Assembly: GCA_026120035.1 (NCBI GenBank)
Contig: JALRME010000012.1
Location: 124,001-188,000 of the forward strand
DNA: 64,000 bases
DNA from: Coleophoma eucalyptorum
Taxonomy: Eukaryota > Ascomycota > Leotiomycetes > Helotiales > Dermateaceae
Direction of reading: 5' to 3'
Part shown: piece by piece, positions 10,625 through 21,226 of the stretch
How the letters are laid out: the number at the start of each line of letters is the position of its first letter
Position numbering within the stretch: position 1 is the stretch's first letter
The notes under the pieces: generated by a model
Database searches by the model: none
Seen by the model: only the letters and a program-made list of their open reading frames with translations
Told to the model about the DNA's origin: nothing
Made by a program: the position numbers and the translations under genes

Positions 10625-11824
10625 ATCTGCGACTGGCGTTGTTCTTGTATACACCTCATATTAAAATCGTACTTAATAATAATATCGGAATATCTCCTCC
10701 GCGAGATGCGTAGAGTCTGTGTTTGTGTCAAGTCTGCCTTGTACCCTCCATCTTAGAGACGCCCGATACCCGAGTAGAAACAAGCAATTAGGATTTGCAT
10801 GCGAAGAATCCACAGTCCTGCCTAGACAGATAAAGACTCGGAGCTACCCTAAGGCCCTAGCAGCAGAAGTGAAGCGAGCAGCGCTGATGGTCGAGACTAT
10901 CCGCCGGGCTCAGCTTGTCGATTTCTGTGCGCGTTTGGCACGACAAAGCCAAGGCCCCAAACAAAAACAGAGGTCATGTTCTCCAAAAATTCGAGGACCT
11001 TTCCGGGGGTCAAATGCCCATTCAAGGTTTGTTCAGCCCACTCTATCTGACCCATTGGTGTGTTGCGAAACTTACGCGGTCGCTCCGCAGTCTGCCTGCC
11101 ACCACCAGTACCAGGGCCAAAATCAGGGGAGTAAAGCTTTGCAGCCTCATTTTGACATCTAGTCAATGGTTACAAAGACTCGAGGTGTAGGAAATCTCAA
11201 CATCGTTTCGAGGATCGTGAGTCCGGAGATTACCTACCTTTTACATTTCGGCATCCTTCAGGATGAGAAAAGCTGTGCTGTCGCTGGGAAGGCATGGCTT
11301 GATCCTCAGACGTTCTTCACGTGACAGAAGCGAGCCGGGAATCGTGAACTGACACGCGTTCGTCGAACTCGACCAGTCTTTTGAACTTCTCCCCCCGGTC
11401 AGCCACGATAACCCTTGTGCAACATCCTCACCTGCGTCCCAATAAGTGTACATGATCTGCGACAATGCAATATGTCCGGTACGTTTTCTGCAGAACTAGC
11501 CATTTTGGCATATCCGGTAATCTTGCCTTGCAGTACAAAGTACAGTGCGCTTTCCGGGGCTGAGCTTCTGCTTGATCAGGGAATCCACGTTCGCATTGTA
11601 TTCGCGGCAGGTAGGGGCACCCCTTCCATTTCGATGTTTACGTTTGCGTGATAGTTTGCCTCCCTACGCAAATATCTTTCTTTCCCAAGTCCCTCTCTGT
11701 TGTATTGTTTTCTATTTTGTCTCTGTCTTCATACGTACGCTCGTTCTATAATGGTCTTTGCTTTACAATCGCAATCTCCTGTTTTCTAAACTATTCGTAC
11801 GCTTTTGCATATCGACAAGACATC
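10625..11824. other. Intergenic region with one weak minus-strand candidate
   Basis: Apart from the weak candidate listed at 10897-11295, I see no coding signal. The last 180 bp (about 11640-11824) is T/C-rich and ends in ACAAGACATC just before the ATG at 11825, as expected for a fungal 5' leader. Confidence 0.45.
10897..11295 (-). CDS. Weak candidate small two-exon gene, unknown product
   Basis: An ATG at 11295 opens an exon to 11234 that can splice (donor GTAATC, acceptor GACTAG) to 11158-10897, giving about 107 aa. The second exon has protein-like composition (for example NTPMGQIEWAEQTLNGHL and GKVLEFLENMTSVFVWGLGF, a possible membrane segment). I do not recognise the family. An alternative donor four bases upstream (AAG|GTAGGT) would change the frame to a short hydrophobic peptide instead. 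It could equally be chance open frame. It would be tail-to-tail with GPI1. Confidence 0.22.
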
Positions 11825-13048
11825 ATGGACTCTGGTAGCCAGGGGTCCAGTGGAAGTGGGAGCAGTGGAAGCAGTCAAGGGAACCCGCAAGGAGGCAATT
11901 CAAACTCCGGAGGCTCCAATGCTGGAGGACAGGCGGCGACAACAACTTCCCAGCAACAAAACTTCGCCACGACCACAGCTGGATTTCAAACATCAACCAC
12001 AAGCCAGCCAAGTTCATCGTCGACTGCAGTATCTTCGCAACGGACCGCCAGCGTGAAAGGAACCATCATTGGGGGAGTTGTTGGAGGTCTTGCCGGGCTA
12101 TTGCTGCTAGCCATGGTTGCAATCTGCATATATCAAAGCAAGCAGAGAAGAGCAGCCAAAAAACGGGAAAGTAATACGGAGCCGGTCACCTATGTTGGTC
12201 TTAATTCTTCATTTGGCGGCGCACGTTTTGGTACAAACGCTGCTTCTTCGGGGAATCAGAGTCATCACGATGTTCTTCTCCAACCCTCACAAACGTATCA
12301 AGCACGTAGTCCGCCTGGAACAGGAAGGGGAGGTGATGTCAGTCCTTGGGGAAGAGATAGTACTATGTCAGAAGAGGACTACATGCTACCTACGTATGCG
12401 GAGAGCCAGTCTGACGCCTTATCGAGGATGGGATCAAGAGCTACACTTGGCCGCATCAACACCTCTCATCAGGCAAACCCAGATAATTTCGTCTCACCTA
12501 TGTCCACTGGAACGCCTCAAAGTCATAGTAACTACCAAAACAGTACACCTGCACTCACGCCTCAGCAAACGGGTGATACGATGGGATTTCCGAGGGACGA
12601 TAGTGATTACCACGGAATGACCCCAGTTCCAGCAATGCCTCGTTTACCTAAAATGGCTGCAGGAAACAGAGATACTGTAGATACTATGGGATTCCCTTTG
12701 AGTCCAGATAGTCCCGGTTTCCCAGGCCCCAGTTTAGTGGCGCCAATGCCTATACGTCCTATAGTTCATCAGCATTCCTTAGAGGCTATCGCGAGACGGG
12801 ACAGAGTTGTTGAAAGTCCAATCTTAGGCTTCTCAGCAAACCCGCCAAGAACTTGGGTACCGCAGACCAGTCATCTCCAGCTCAGCCCTATTAGCCACGC
12901 TGGACCTTCTGTTCAAAACGACGTATCAAGGCATATGAGCCAGAGGACAGTTAGTTCCATGGGAAGCTTTGCTCCACCAGTAATTGATGATGCTGAGTTG
13001 GAACGGCTGGGTGTAGGGAACCACCGGAACCCGAATCCTCCGCGATGA
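11825..13048 (+). CDS. Single-pass membrane protein with Ser/Gly/Thr-rich ectodomain
   Basis: One exon, 407 aa. The first in-frame ATG is at 11825; the frame is open further upstream but without an ATG. Residues 1-75 are almost entirely Ser, Gly, Thr, Gln and Asn, a likely O-mannosylated stalk. One membrane segment follows (about residues 80-102, GTIIGGVVGGLAGLLLLAMV, with a GGxxGG pattern), then a basic stop-transfer (KQRRAAKKRE) and a long, disordered Ser/Pro-rich tail that contains two DTMGFP motifs. There is no clear cleavable signal peptide, so topology probably relies on the membrane segment as a signal anchor. The build resembles fungal Mid2/Wsc-like wall-stress sensors, but no cysteine-rich WSC domain is present, so a sensor role is only inference. 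Confidence 0.75.
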   Translation: MDSGSQGSSGSGSSGSSQGNPQGGNSNSGGSNAGGQAATTTSQQQNFATTTAGFQTSTTSQPSSSSTAVSSQRTASVKGTIIGGVVGGLAGLLLLAMVAICIYQSKQRRAAKKRESNTEPVTYVGLNSSFGGARFGTNAASSGNQSHHDVLLQPSQTYQARSPPGTGRGGDVSPWGRDSTMSEEDYMLPTYAESQSDALSRMGSRATLGRINTSHQANPDNFVSPMSTGTPQSHSNYQNSTPALTPQQTGDTMGFPRDDSDYHGMTPVPAMPRLPKMAAGNRDTVDTMGFPLSPDSPGFPGPSLVAPMPIRPIVHQHSLEAIARRDRVVESPILGFSANPPRTWVPQTSHLQLSPISHAGPSVQNDVSRHMSQRTVSSMGSFAPPVIDDAELERLGVGNHRNPNPPR

Positions 13049-15530
13049 ATACCGACGCATATCTGGAAAACATCTGGAAATTTTCAGGTGCCGATTTAAA
13101 ACAGAAAGGACTAAGGCTCGTTGTCTAAGAAGTGTATTCGAGGTGGAGCACTCTAACGCAACTAATTCAGGCTAGTCGCTGGCGGCAGAACCTGTGTAAG
13201 GAAGGCCGAGCAAAGAAAACTACCGAACGCCATGAATGACAAAGCAGAATCTCCTCATTGATGGCAGGGATATTTGTAAGTGTAGCAAGATCAGGAAGAT
13301 CGGGATATCAAACTGTCATACATCAACTTCAGACTATAATTGTAGAAGTGTCTGGCACAGGACAAGGAACAAAGAGCTTTGGAGAAGAACACGCAGACTG
13401 ATACTCACAGTCCTTTGAGAATGGTTTTTATGTCTATACCCCACACAGCATTACGCTCTTATCTTTAATTAAAGTTGCAATTTTCCAGGGCAATGGATTA
13501 TAATAATATTGGCTTTCTTTACATACACGTGCTGCAAAATGAAGAATAACAATCTTTGATTATAAGCAAGTCGTAGGAGACAATCGGGTCATTATTAAGC
13601 GAGTACACTATACTTCCTCCTTCAAGTAAGTCTACCTACCAACATTCCAGCTGTAAACGCTTGCAAGTACGTGTGGAATGATAGCCATTACATGAGAAGC
13701 TATTGCACACTTCAGTAATAACTCCTCGCAATAACGGAAAGTCAGAAGACTGATTATGGCGACAAAGGATTGAACAGCTAAGTTATAAGGATATCAAGCT
13801 TAGTATTATTTAGCATGTTCACAACAGCATGTACATTATCCATCTTCCAGATTGACACAGAGTATTGGAATATTTATTGTCAAGTTTAAGTGCTGAAATC
13901 TGACCATTCATCGTGAGTAAGAAAATAAAACGCTGAGACTTGTTGTCCTTCTTGGACTCCTGCTTCCAAAGCTTTTCAACCAATTGTAAATTAGACCTAG
14001 TAACACACAAGCACCAGTACTCGTAATAACCTATACGACCAATTGGAAATTCGACACTTATCCTATACCCTTTATTCTCCGAAGCCGTCTCCTTATGGAC
14101 GCTTGTATAACAAGAAGTCCTTTAGCTTTTGCAACCCGAGCTATGCCAAACTCTTCTCCAAAGGCACTGAGCCTCTCTTTCTCACGTCCCTGTCACATGG
14201 TATGCCTCAAAATAATCTCCTCTCTCAACCTCTCTCCAAGCGAGTGGCACCTCCCTCTTCTCTCCCTTGCAGTGTGGCCTCTCCCAAGACCCAGATGAAC
14301 TTGTCTTGCTGTGCAGCCGATAGACCTCCCTCTACTGTCATCTCTGTCGTCGCTGGATCCGAAGCAGGAAAGGAAAGACCCCATATTTCTGACCTTGTTG
14401 ATCTTGATTATACTTTTTGTGTTTCAAGAGAGGTCTTTTAGGCTTCTGCCGGTTTGGAGAATGCAAGAGTGCGTGTTGGGCCGTTGTTGTCGATTTCAAG
14501 TGAGAAAAGGTTGCTGCGACTCTGAGTTTTTCAGTTCTTGACCGCAGGAGAAATGAATATGGTAGCTTTTATGTATAGTGCGCGCCTGGAATAGACACCG
14601 GGATACGTGGAAATGAATCATTCACATTGGCAAACATTCTCATTCATATCTCGTCAGAGGATGAATCAGACCTAGCCTTATCTGATTCATCCCTTTATTG
14701 TGACAGTCTAGTACTCGCAGGAGTTCGAATCGATTAATGGCAGTCGTTCAGGAGGCTTCCTTCGCAAGAGCAAACAAGAAGCAAACGATACGTCAACTCG
14801 CAAATCTACCTATACTCCTGAAGTCAAGCTCGCTTAACTTTTCTAGTGACTATATAATAAACAAACCAAAACTTGAATATATGGCACAACTTCGTTGTGC
14901 AAACCAGACACTAAATTGAAATTAAGAAAGACCAAAAAAGGAAGAATAATGCCACAATAAGAGCATCAGTAAGAAAAAGGGTCAGCTGCCAAAAATCTCC
15001 GTACTTACCCCGAGCGCAGACTCTAACATAGGAGACTCCCTTTGGTACTATCATATTGTTGCACGTCAAATGGAGATGTCATATTCTCGCAGGCTCTTAG
15101 CACCATTTTAAAAGGGTAGGGTTTCTTTGAGGGGAAGGAGTGTGAAGTCTTCCATTTTTGCGCAAGCTTATTACTACCTATTAAAAACATGCACCGCAAG
15201 TTACCAAAAGATAGTAATGTGGCATAAATCACAGTCCCTTGGCCAATCAAGTGCATGGGATGCTCTTGCGAGGAAGGTCTGCAAGTATATGGCCAGCCAA
15301 AACAAGTACAACGCCAAACGAAGGACATAAAACGCTCCTGTCAGTTCGTAAATCAATGCAATTCCTGTCCAACCCCCTAATCATAGCCATGATCCACTCC
15401 CAAGTCCAATTTGTCCCATATTTCCTGCCTTGTCCGTATCGTACAGAGCGTAAAAAGAATGAAATCGTCGCTTCATAATATATTTAATTCCAAAATTGTA
15501 TCCACTGTTATATATCCTGCGGTCACTGAA
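13049..15530. other. AT-rich convergent intergenic region
   Basis: About 2.5 kb between two converging genes. It is AT-rich, especially 13430-13980 and 14830-15060. No recognisable gene is present. Two weak open frames deserve mention: 14384-14193 on the minus strand begins MGSFLSCFGSS, which looks like an acylation signal (see findings), and 15328-15023 on the minus strand ends near a GTAAGT. Neither continues into a recognisable exon. Confidence 0.45.
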
Positions 15531-17860
15531 TCATGGGCTTCCAAAGAAGACATCGTCACTGTTCCTAAAAAGGTCCTCTCCCGCAGCGTTACCAAAAGAG
15601 TCGTCAAATTTGGCCATTAGGAGGTCAGGATCGCGCTCAAGCTGAGTCATATTCCCATTACCGGTAGCAAATGCTTCCAAAAACATGTCTTCATCCTGCT
15701 CAGAAATATTCGTCAATGCAGCAATGTCAGCTTCAGCCCCATGAGCTGTGACAGCGTCCGCATCGTAAAAATGATTACTAGCAGGAGGAGAAGAGGATGA
15801 ATTGCACAATCCTGGTGGCGAGTGGTAGCTCTTGGCTGGTGATGCTGGATGGGAAGACTCGTGTTGCGTAGAGAAACGAGAGTGCGTGCTCAGTGCTGAT
15901 GGCGAGTGAACCGAGTGCATGTCCTGAGGTGAAATACAGCCTGCAGCCTTTGGCGATGACGCTTCTGAGTACTGGTGATATTCAGAAATTGGCTGACTGT
16001 ATTCGTCAAACCCAAATGGCTTGTCGTCCAGGATATCCATTTCATCGGCTGGAGAGGTATCATACGACGCTTCTGAAGCACCAGAGGTCGAGGATGCATA
16101 AGATTGAGCCTTTTCCTTGTTCTTGCTTCGAGTACGAGAGGATTTCTTGACACGCTCTTCGTTATCGGGACGATTCTTCTTAGGACGACCACGCTTGACG
16201 ACCTTCTTAACAACACCTTCGAAAGCTCCGATACACATGCCGCGTTGTCGGTGGCGGGTCAGAGCATCGTGCCTGGCGAAACTGTTTCCGCATTGACAAG
16301 GGTAGGGTTTGATACCAGTATGGATTTTTGCATGTCTCTTCAAGTCGTGCTGTCTTACGAAGCATTTCTGACAATGTGGACATTGGAATTGACGATCACC
16401 AAGATGAGTCTGAACATGAGACTTGATGTTCTCCTTTCGGCCGAAGCGCTTGTTACAATCAGGGAAAAGGCACAGCCATTTCCCATCATTTGTGTCTGGC
16501 CCTTGAATGAAGCTAGCGATATCATCAATAGTAATTCCAGTTTCGGTAATTGTCTCCTCAAGATTGATGCTGTTCACCGATTCTGATCGTCTGTGGGAGG
16601 AATGTACAGGGGAATTGCCCATAGAAAGTCCGTCAGAGCTGTAGACCATTCCGGGTGCCCTCAAGTCGGGCTTGTTGGCATATGGATCTCCAACTAGGGG
16701 CATGTGCGCCATTTCTGGAGATGCTGAGCGATACGATAATGCAGGGGAAAAGTTGTTGGAAGTTGGTGAGTAATGCGTGCCATTATAGTCTACCAATTCC
16801 ATATGGAGATTGGACATGTTCATAAAATTTGCCGATGGCATTGGGGCAGAATCAAAACTGGTCGTGGATGGGATTTGCGCTGAACCAGGAGGGCTTGGAA
16901 TCGCATTCATTTCAGCCGCTTGACGCATGTCCTCAAAAACTCCACGAGCTCTTTGATTACTTCGTGGCTTAATTGTCTCTTCCATTGAGGTGTCATAGGA
17001 TTCGTGAAAGCGACGATTCTGGCTTTTTGGCTTGACCGTCCCATTCATTGACGTCTCGAATGAGTCGAGAAGCCTTTGTTGATCATGTTTTGACAAGCGA
17101 TCAAATGGAGTGTTTGCTGGAGTCAGCGGAAAGTAACCTAGACTTGTTAGTTTATGCCTTCGAATAAACAATGTACAGCTCTACCTGATGCATTCTGGTT
17201 TGGAGGCGTAATCGGTCTCTCAGTCTTCATGACGGCCATGTTCTCGAATTGTGCCACTCTATCAAGAATGCCACCGCTTATTCTCCGCGAAGATCTTTTG
17301 CTTGAGGGGGCACTATTGCTTTGGCTCATACCTTCGATGTGGGAGAAGTCGAGAAATGCAGAAGGCGTCAAATTGCCGTCTGAAGCGTATAAATGGAAGT
17401 CGTTGGCCCCAGGAAAGGAATTCGGGTCGACTGGCATTGTCGTATTGATCGGTCCATTGTATGGGTAAGGCGAAGCCATCCTTTGGCCTTCGAAGCTACC
17501 CATACAGGCGGCATCAAAAGATTGTCTATGTGGTGTGACGGCTGGGGAAGATTTATAGTTCTCGTCATTGTCGTAGTGCTGATATTGCTGGCCCGGGCGT
17601 ACCAGTCTCTGCTGCTGCGTTTCTCGCAAAATATGCTGTTGTGTCGTTTGATATCCTTGGTTAGTATTACTTACTGAGTAGTCCTGCGGGGGTGTTTGTC
17701 GTCGTCGTTGATCCAGACTTATACCACGGCGATGGGAGCCGGGTCTCTGGAGGTTGGGCAGGGCATTAATCTTTGCGGCTTCGAATGCATTTGGTGTCGA
17801 ATTTTGTCGTCGATGAAGCCGTTGTCGATTTTGAAGGTTGTTGTTTGGATTGGACAGCAT
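15531..17860 (-). CDS. Swi5/Ace2-type C2H2 zinc-finger transcription factor
   Basis: Two exons, 17860-17185 and 17137-15531, joined across a 47-nt intron to 760 aa. Three zinc fingers lie at about residues 447-528: CLFPDCNKRFGRKENIKSHVQTH, CPHCQKCFVRQHDLKRHAKIH and a third of the shortened Swi5/Ace2 form (CQCGNSFARHDALTRH..GMC). This finger order and spacing is characteristic of Swi5/Ace2, activators of late-mitotic and cell-separation genes in yeast. A basic stretch follows (KKVVKRGRPKKNRP), with an AT-hook-like GRPKK. The N-terminal half is Gln/Ser/Pro-rich, with several potential CDK sites (e.g. TPPQ, TPPN, SPPG), matching cell-cycle control in the yeast proteins. The start at 17860 (MLSNPNNN) is preferred; an in-frame alternative 51 nt upstream adds a basic leader. 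Divergent from the CBS/PB1 gene. Confidence 0.85.
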
Positions 17861-18602
17861 TATGAATGCTTGAAGAGTTCGGAGTTGTCGTCGTCGTTGA
17901 AAGTATTGCAATTAAGCAAACCTATGGGTTCCGAGACTGCAGATCGTTAGATATTGCCGAATAGCTATTCAATCGGGCTTGATACCTCACGCAGCGCAAG
18001 CCGTTAGGCCGGGCAATTTGAGAAGGTTGGCCTTCTCAGCAGTTGTTGACTCGTTCGAGTCCTTCTAAGTAGGTTTGGGGCCTTTCCTCAGGCCTTGGGA
18101 AACGAGGACGGAAGTTGACTTTAAAGGGTGTCTTCGCGACCAGAGGAAGGCGGATTTAAATGTGAGAGTGTTCTTTGTGGGTTTGTAGAATATGTAGGAT
18201 GTGTACAAGAGTGCTTGTGATGGTTTGAGAAGCGTAGCAGAAGCTGGGTATCTCGAATGAGATAGGTAGATATCGCAAAGCCGACTTGAGTTTCGTCCAA
18301 GTAAACAGAGTAAGCGGTATCCATGACAACAACGGGCGCATTCCTCATGACGCCGCATGTGGCGTTGGTTGCTAGTCTGGCCATTGCAGACTCTCCAGCC
18401 ACACCACTTCGAAAAAAGAGTGAGCCGGTTTCTCGCGCGACTCGTCCCGTCTCCTGAGGGCAGCTTAGCAACATAACAGCAACGGACAGTTTTTGTCTGG
18501 GAGCTAAGACATCAAATAGGATCTCAACACGTTGGAATTCGATCCATCTTTTGACTTTATCATCCCTCCTACAACCTTGTACCCTCTCAGGACTTGCCCT
18601 TA
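17861..18602. promoter_or_regulatory. Divergent promoter region (C2H2 factor / CBS-PB1 protein)
   Basis: About 740 bp shared by two divergent genes. The side facing the CBS-PB1 gene ends in a C/T-rich leader (18541-18600, CATCCCTCCTACAACC), typical of fungal transcription starts. Open frames inside do not resemble proteins. No TATA element stands out. Confidence 0.5.
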
Positions 18603-20758
18603 ATGGCTTCCAGCAACACCGTGAGAGGCACCCCGAACCGCGGTCAGGCTCGCGGGACTGTCCCTGTATTCAACAATAGCCCAGCTTCAAGTATTCCTCG
18701 CCCTGCCTTCGAAACACACACCAATACAACACCACAAAGTGAAGCTGGAGGTTCAACTATGAGTGCAAGCAGACAAAAGCAATCCAAGAGAGATGAGGTG
18801 AGTCGAAAATTCCTATCAGAAAACGCCCTGACGCATCCATGATTTTGTAAAGCTAGATAGCACCATACTGATACGTTATATTGTAGGCAATTCGGCGCAA
18901 GATCGAGACGGATCTCAGCAAGAAGACTAAAACCACTGGTCGCGCGAGGCAAACCAAAAGAGCCCCCCCAGGAACCGTCCTAGCTCTGCGACCGAGTCAA
19001 GCTCTACAAATCAAACCAAATACCACGGTCGCTGAGGCGGCACAATTGATGGCAGCAAAGAGAGAGGACTGCGTTCTTGTGACAGATGATGATGATCGAA
19101 TTGCGGGTATTTTTACCGCCAAAGATCTTGCTTTCCGTGTGGTGGGAGCAGGAATTAAGGCTGGCAGCATCACGATTGCAGAGATTATGACCAAGAACCC
19201 ACTGTGTGCCATGACAGACACAAGTGCAACTGATGCTTTGGATCTTATGGTTCGCAAGGGATTCCGACATTTGCCTGTTATGGACGAAAATCAAGATATT
19301 TCTGGTATCCTGGATATCACAAAATGTTTCTACGATGCGATGGAGAAACTCGAGCGAGCCTACAGCTCCTCACGAAAGCTCTATGACGCTCTGGAGGGTG
19401 TGCAGTCAGAACTGGGCTCAAGCCAACCACAACAGATCATCCAATATGTGGAGGCTCTTCGACTAAAGATGTCAGGTCCGACTCTTGAGTCGGTCCTTAC
19501 GGGTACACCTCCCACAACGGTCTCCGTACGAACCTCGGTTAAGGAAGCAGCTGCATTGATGAAGGAAAATCATACAACGGCTGTGCTTGTGCAGGACAAT
19601 GGCCAAATTACTGGTATTTTTACCAGCAAAGATGTTGTCTTACGTGTCATTGCTCCTGGACTAGACCCTGCAAATTGCAGCGTTGTTCGCGTAATGACGC
19701 CCCACCCTGATTTCGCTCCCATGGATATGACTATCCAAGCTGCTCTACGAAAGATGCATGGTGAGCATTCTTCTTCTTTTCTCATTTGTATGTGACTGAT
19801 CGTCTTAGATGGACATTATCTCAACCTTCCAGTCATGAACGATGCTGGAGAAATAGTCGGAATGGTCGACGTGCTTAAGTTGACTTATGCTACTTTGGAG
19901 CAAATTAACACTATGTCGACTGGCGATAGTGAGGGACCGGCTTGGAATAAATTCTGGCTGTCTTTGGACAATGAGACCGAGTCGATCATGTCAGGCGAAG
20001 GAAGCCACCACCATACTGCTGGTCAGCGTTCCCTCATGATGTCTCCTGATCTATCTCGCCATGATCATCACGTGGATGCCAGTGTTGGCCCAGGAGACTC
20101 TGCATCACACACAGGGGCTCCAGAATCCCCACCAAGATCTGGTATGGCACCTATCATCGAAACTCCTGCAGAGGAAATTCCATTTCCATTCAAGTTCAAA
20201 GCACCCAGTGGCCGTGTTCATAGACTCCAGGTCATTGCTGCCCATGGAATGGCTGAAATGGTTGCAGCTGTGAATGCAAAGCTTGGCCCGGAGACTGAAG
20301 CTGTTGGAGGCACAGCAACATTTGTGGATGGCAAGCTTGGAAGCTCTGGATATGCCTTGAGCTATTTGGACGATGAAGGTGATACTGTGTCCATCACCAC
20401 TGATCAAGATCTGTTGGAAGCCATCTTAATTGCGAGACACGGTCGACGTGATAAGGTAGACCTTTTTGTTCACGACCCTGAGAAGGCTCCAATAAGTGCA
20501 ACATTGGATCCTCACCCAATCATTGCACAAGAACCAACGCCACCAGCATCCTCCGTCCGAGAGCGCCGAAGACACATTTCTAGTGATGAAGAAGAGAGCG
20601 AGGATGAAGCTCCAGTCAGAAGAAGAAGGTCTGCTAAGCACGTGGAAGAGCAGGTCATCGCAGGTGTTCCAAATGAGTTGCTTTTGCCGGGTGCAATAGT
20701 CACCCTTGCTGTTGTTATTGTTGGCGTTTTTGCCCTCACCCGGGCTACCAGCCGTTAA
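18603..20758 (+). CDS. CBS- and PB1-domain protein with C-terminal membrane anchor
   Basis: Three exons, 18603-18797, 18887-19760, 19809-20758, giving 672 aa. Four CBS repeats arranged as two Bateman modules span roughly residues 95-360 (VLVTDDDDRIAGIFTAKDL, HLPVMDENQDISGILDITK, VLVQDNGQITGIFTSKDVV, NLPVMNDAGEIVGMVDVLK). Such modules bind adenosine ligands. A PB1 domain follows at about 480-580 (FKFKAPSGRVHRL.., LSYLDDEGDTVSITTDQDL), then an acidic/basic linker and a tail-anchor segment at the very end (LLLPGAIVTLAVVIVGVFAL, then TRATSR). The four-CBS plus PB1 plus tail-anchor design is a conserved, poorly characterised fungal family that includes fission-yeast Mug70-type proteins. The N-terminal 65 residues are low complexity. 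The tail anchor suggests ER or outer mitochondrial membrane location, by inference. Confidence 0.88.
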
Positions 20759-21226
20759 ATATTGGCGTGGGAGGAGGAGTTGCATAGCGAGTTATTTCCA
20801 ATTGTACAGATATATCACGAGCGTTTCAGGTTAGAGAATTGGCAGAGCCTTAAGCTCTGCATTTATGCCTTTATGATGCTCTCTTCGATAGACTGGGACA
20901 CTCCCATAATTTCAACCTTAACTCGATTGTGTTGTAAACATCAATCGTTCTCTTAATACATTCTTGTTCCGGTGATAAATACTAAACTCTAGAATTGTTA
21001 CTGTAGCTGCCTTCATTGAGTTACTCATTCGCAATTAAGTAATAGCCAGCGCAATCACAGCGGTGTAGCATCGATTTTAGACTCTCCAAGCTCTGTTCGA
21101 TAAGGTATGTGAAGGAAAGGGGCAGTTCAGCCTCGCGTGATTCATGTCACTAGCGCGAAATCGCCTGGCGTGCGAGAACCTCAAAAAAGTTCCAGCCGAA
21201 GGTAGCAATTACCAACCAACGCCGCC
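20759..21226. other. Intergenic region
   Basis: Nearly 470 bp between the CBS-PB1 gene and the uS2m gene. No coding signal is seen; it should hold the terminator of the first and the promoter of the second gene. Confidence 0.5.
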
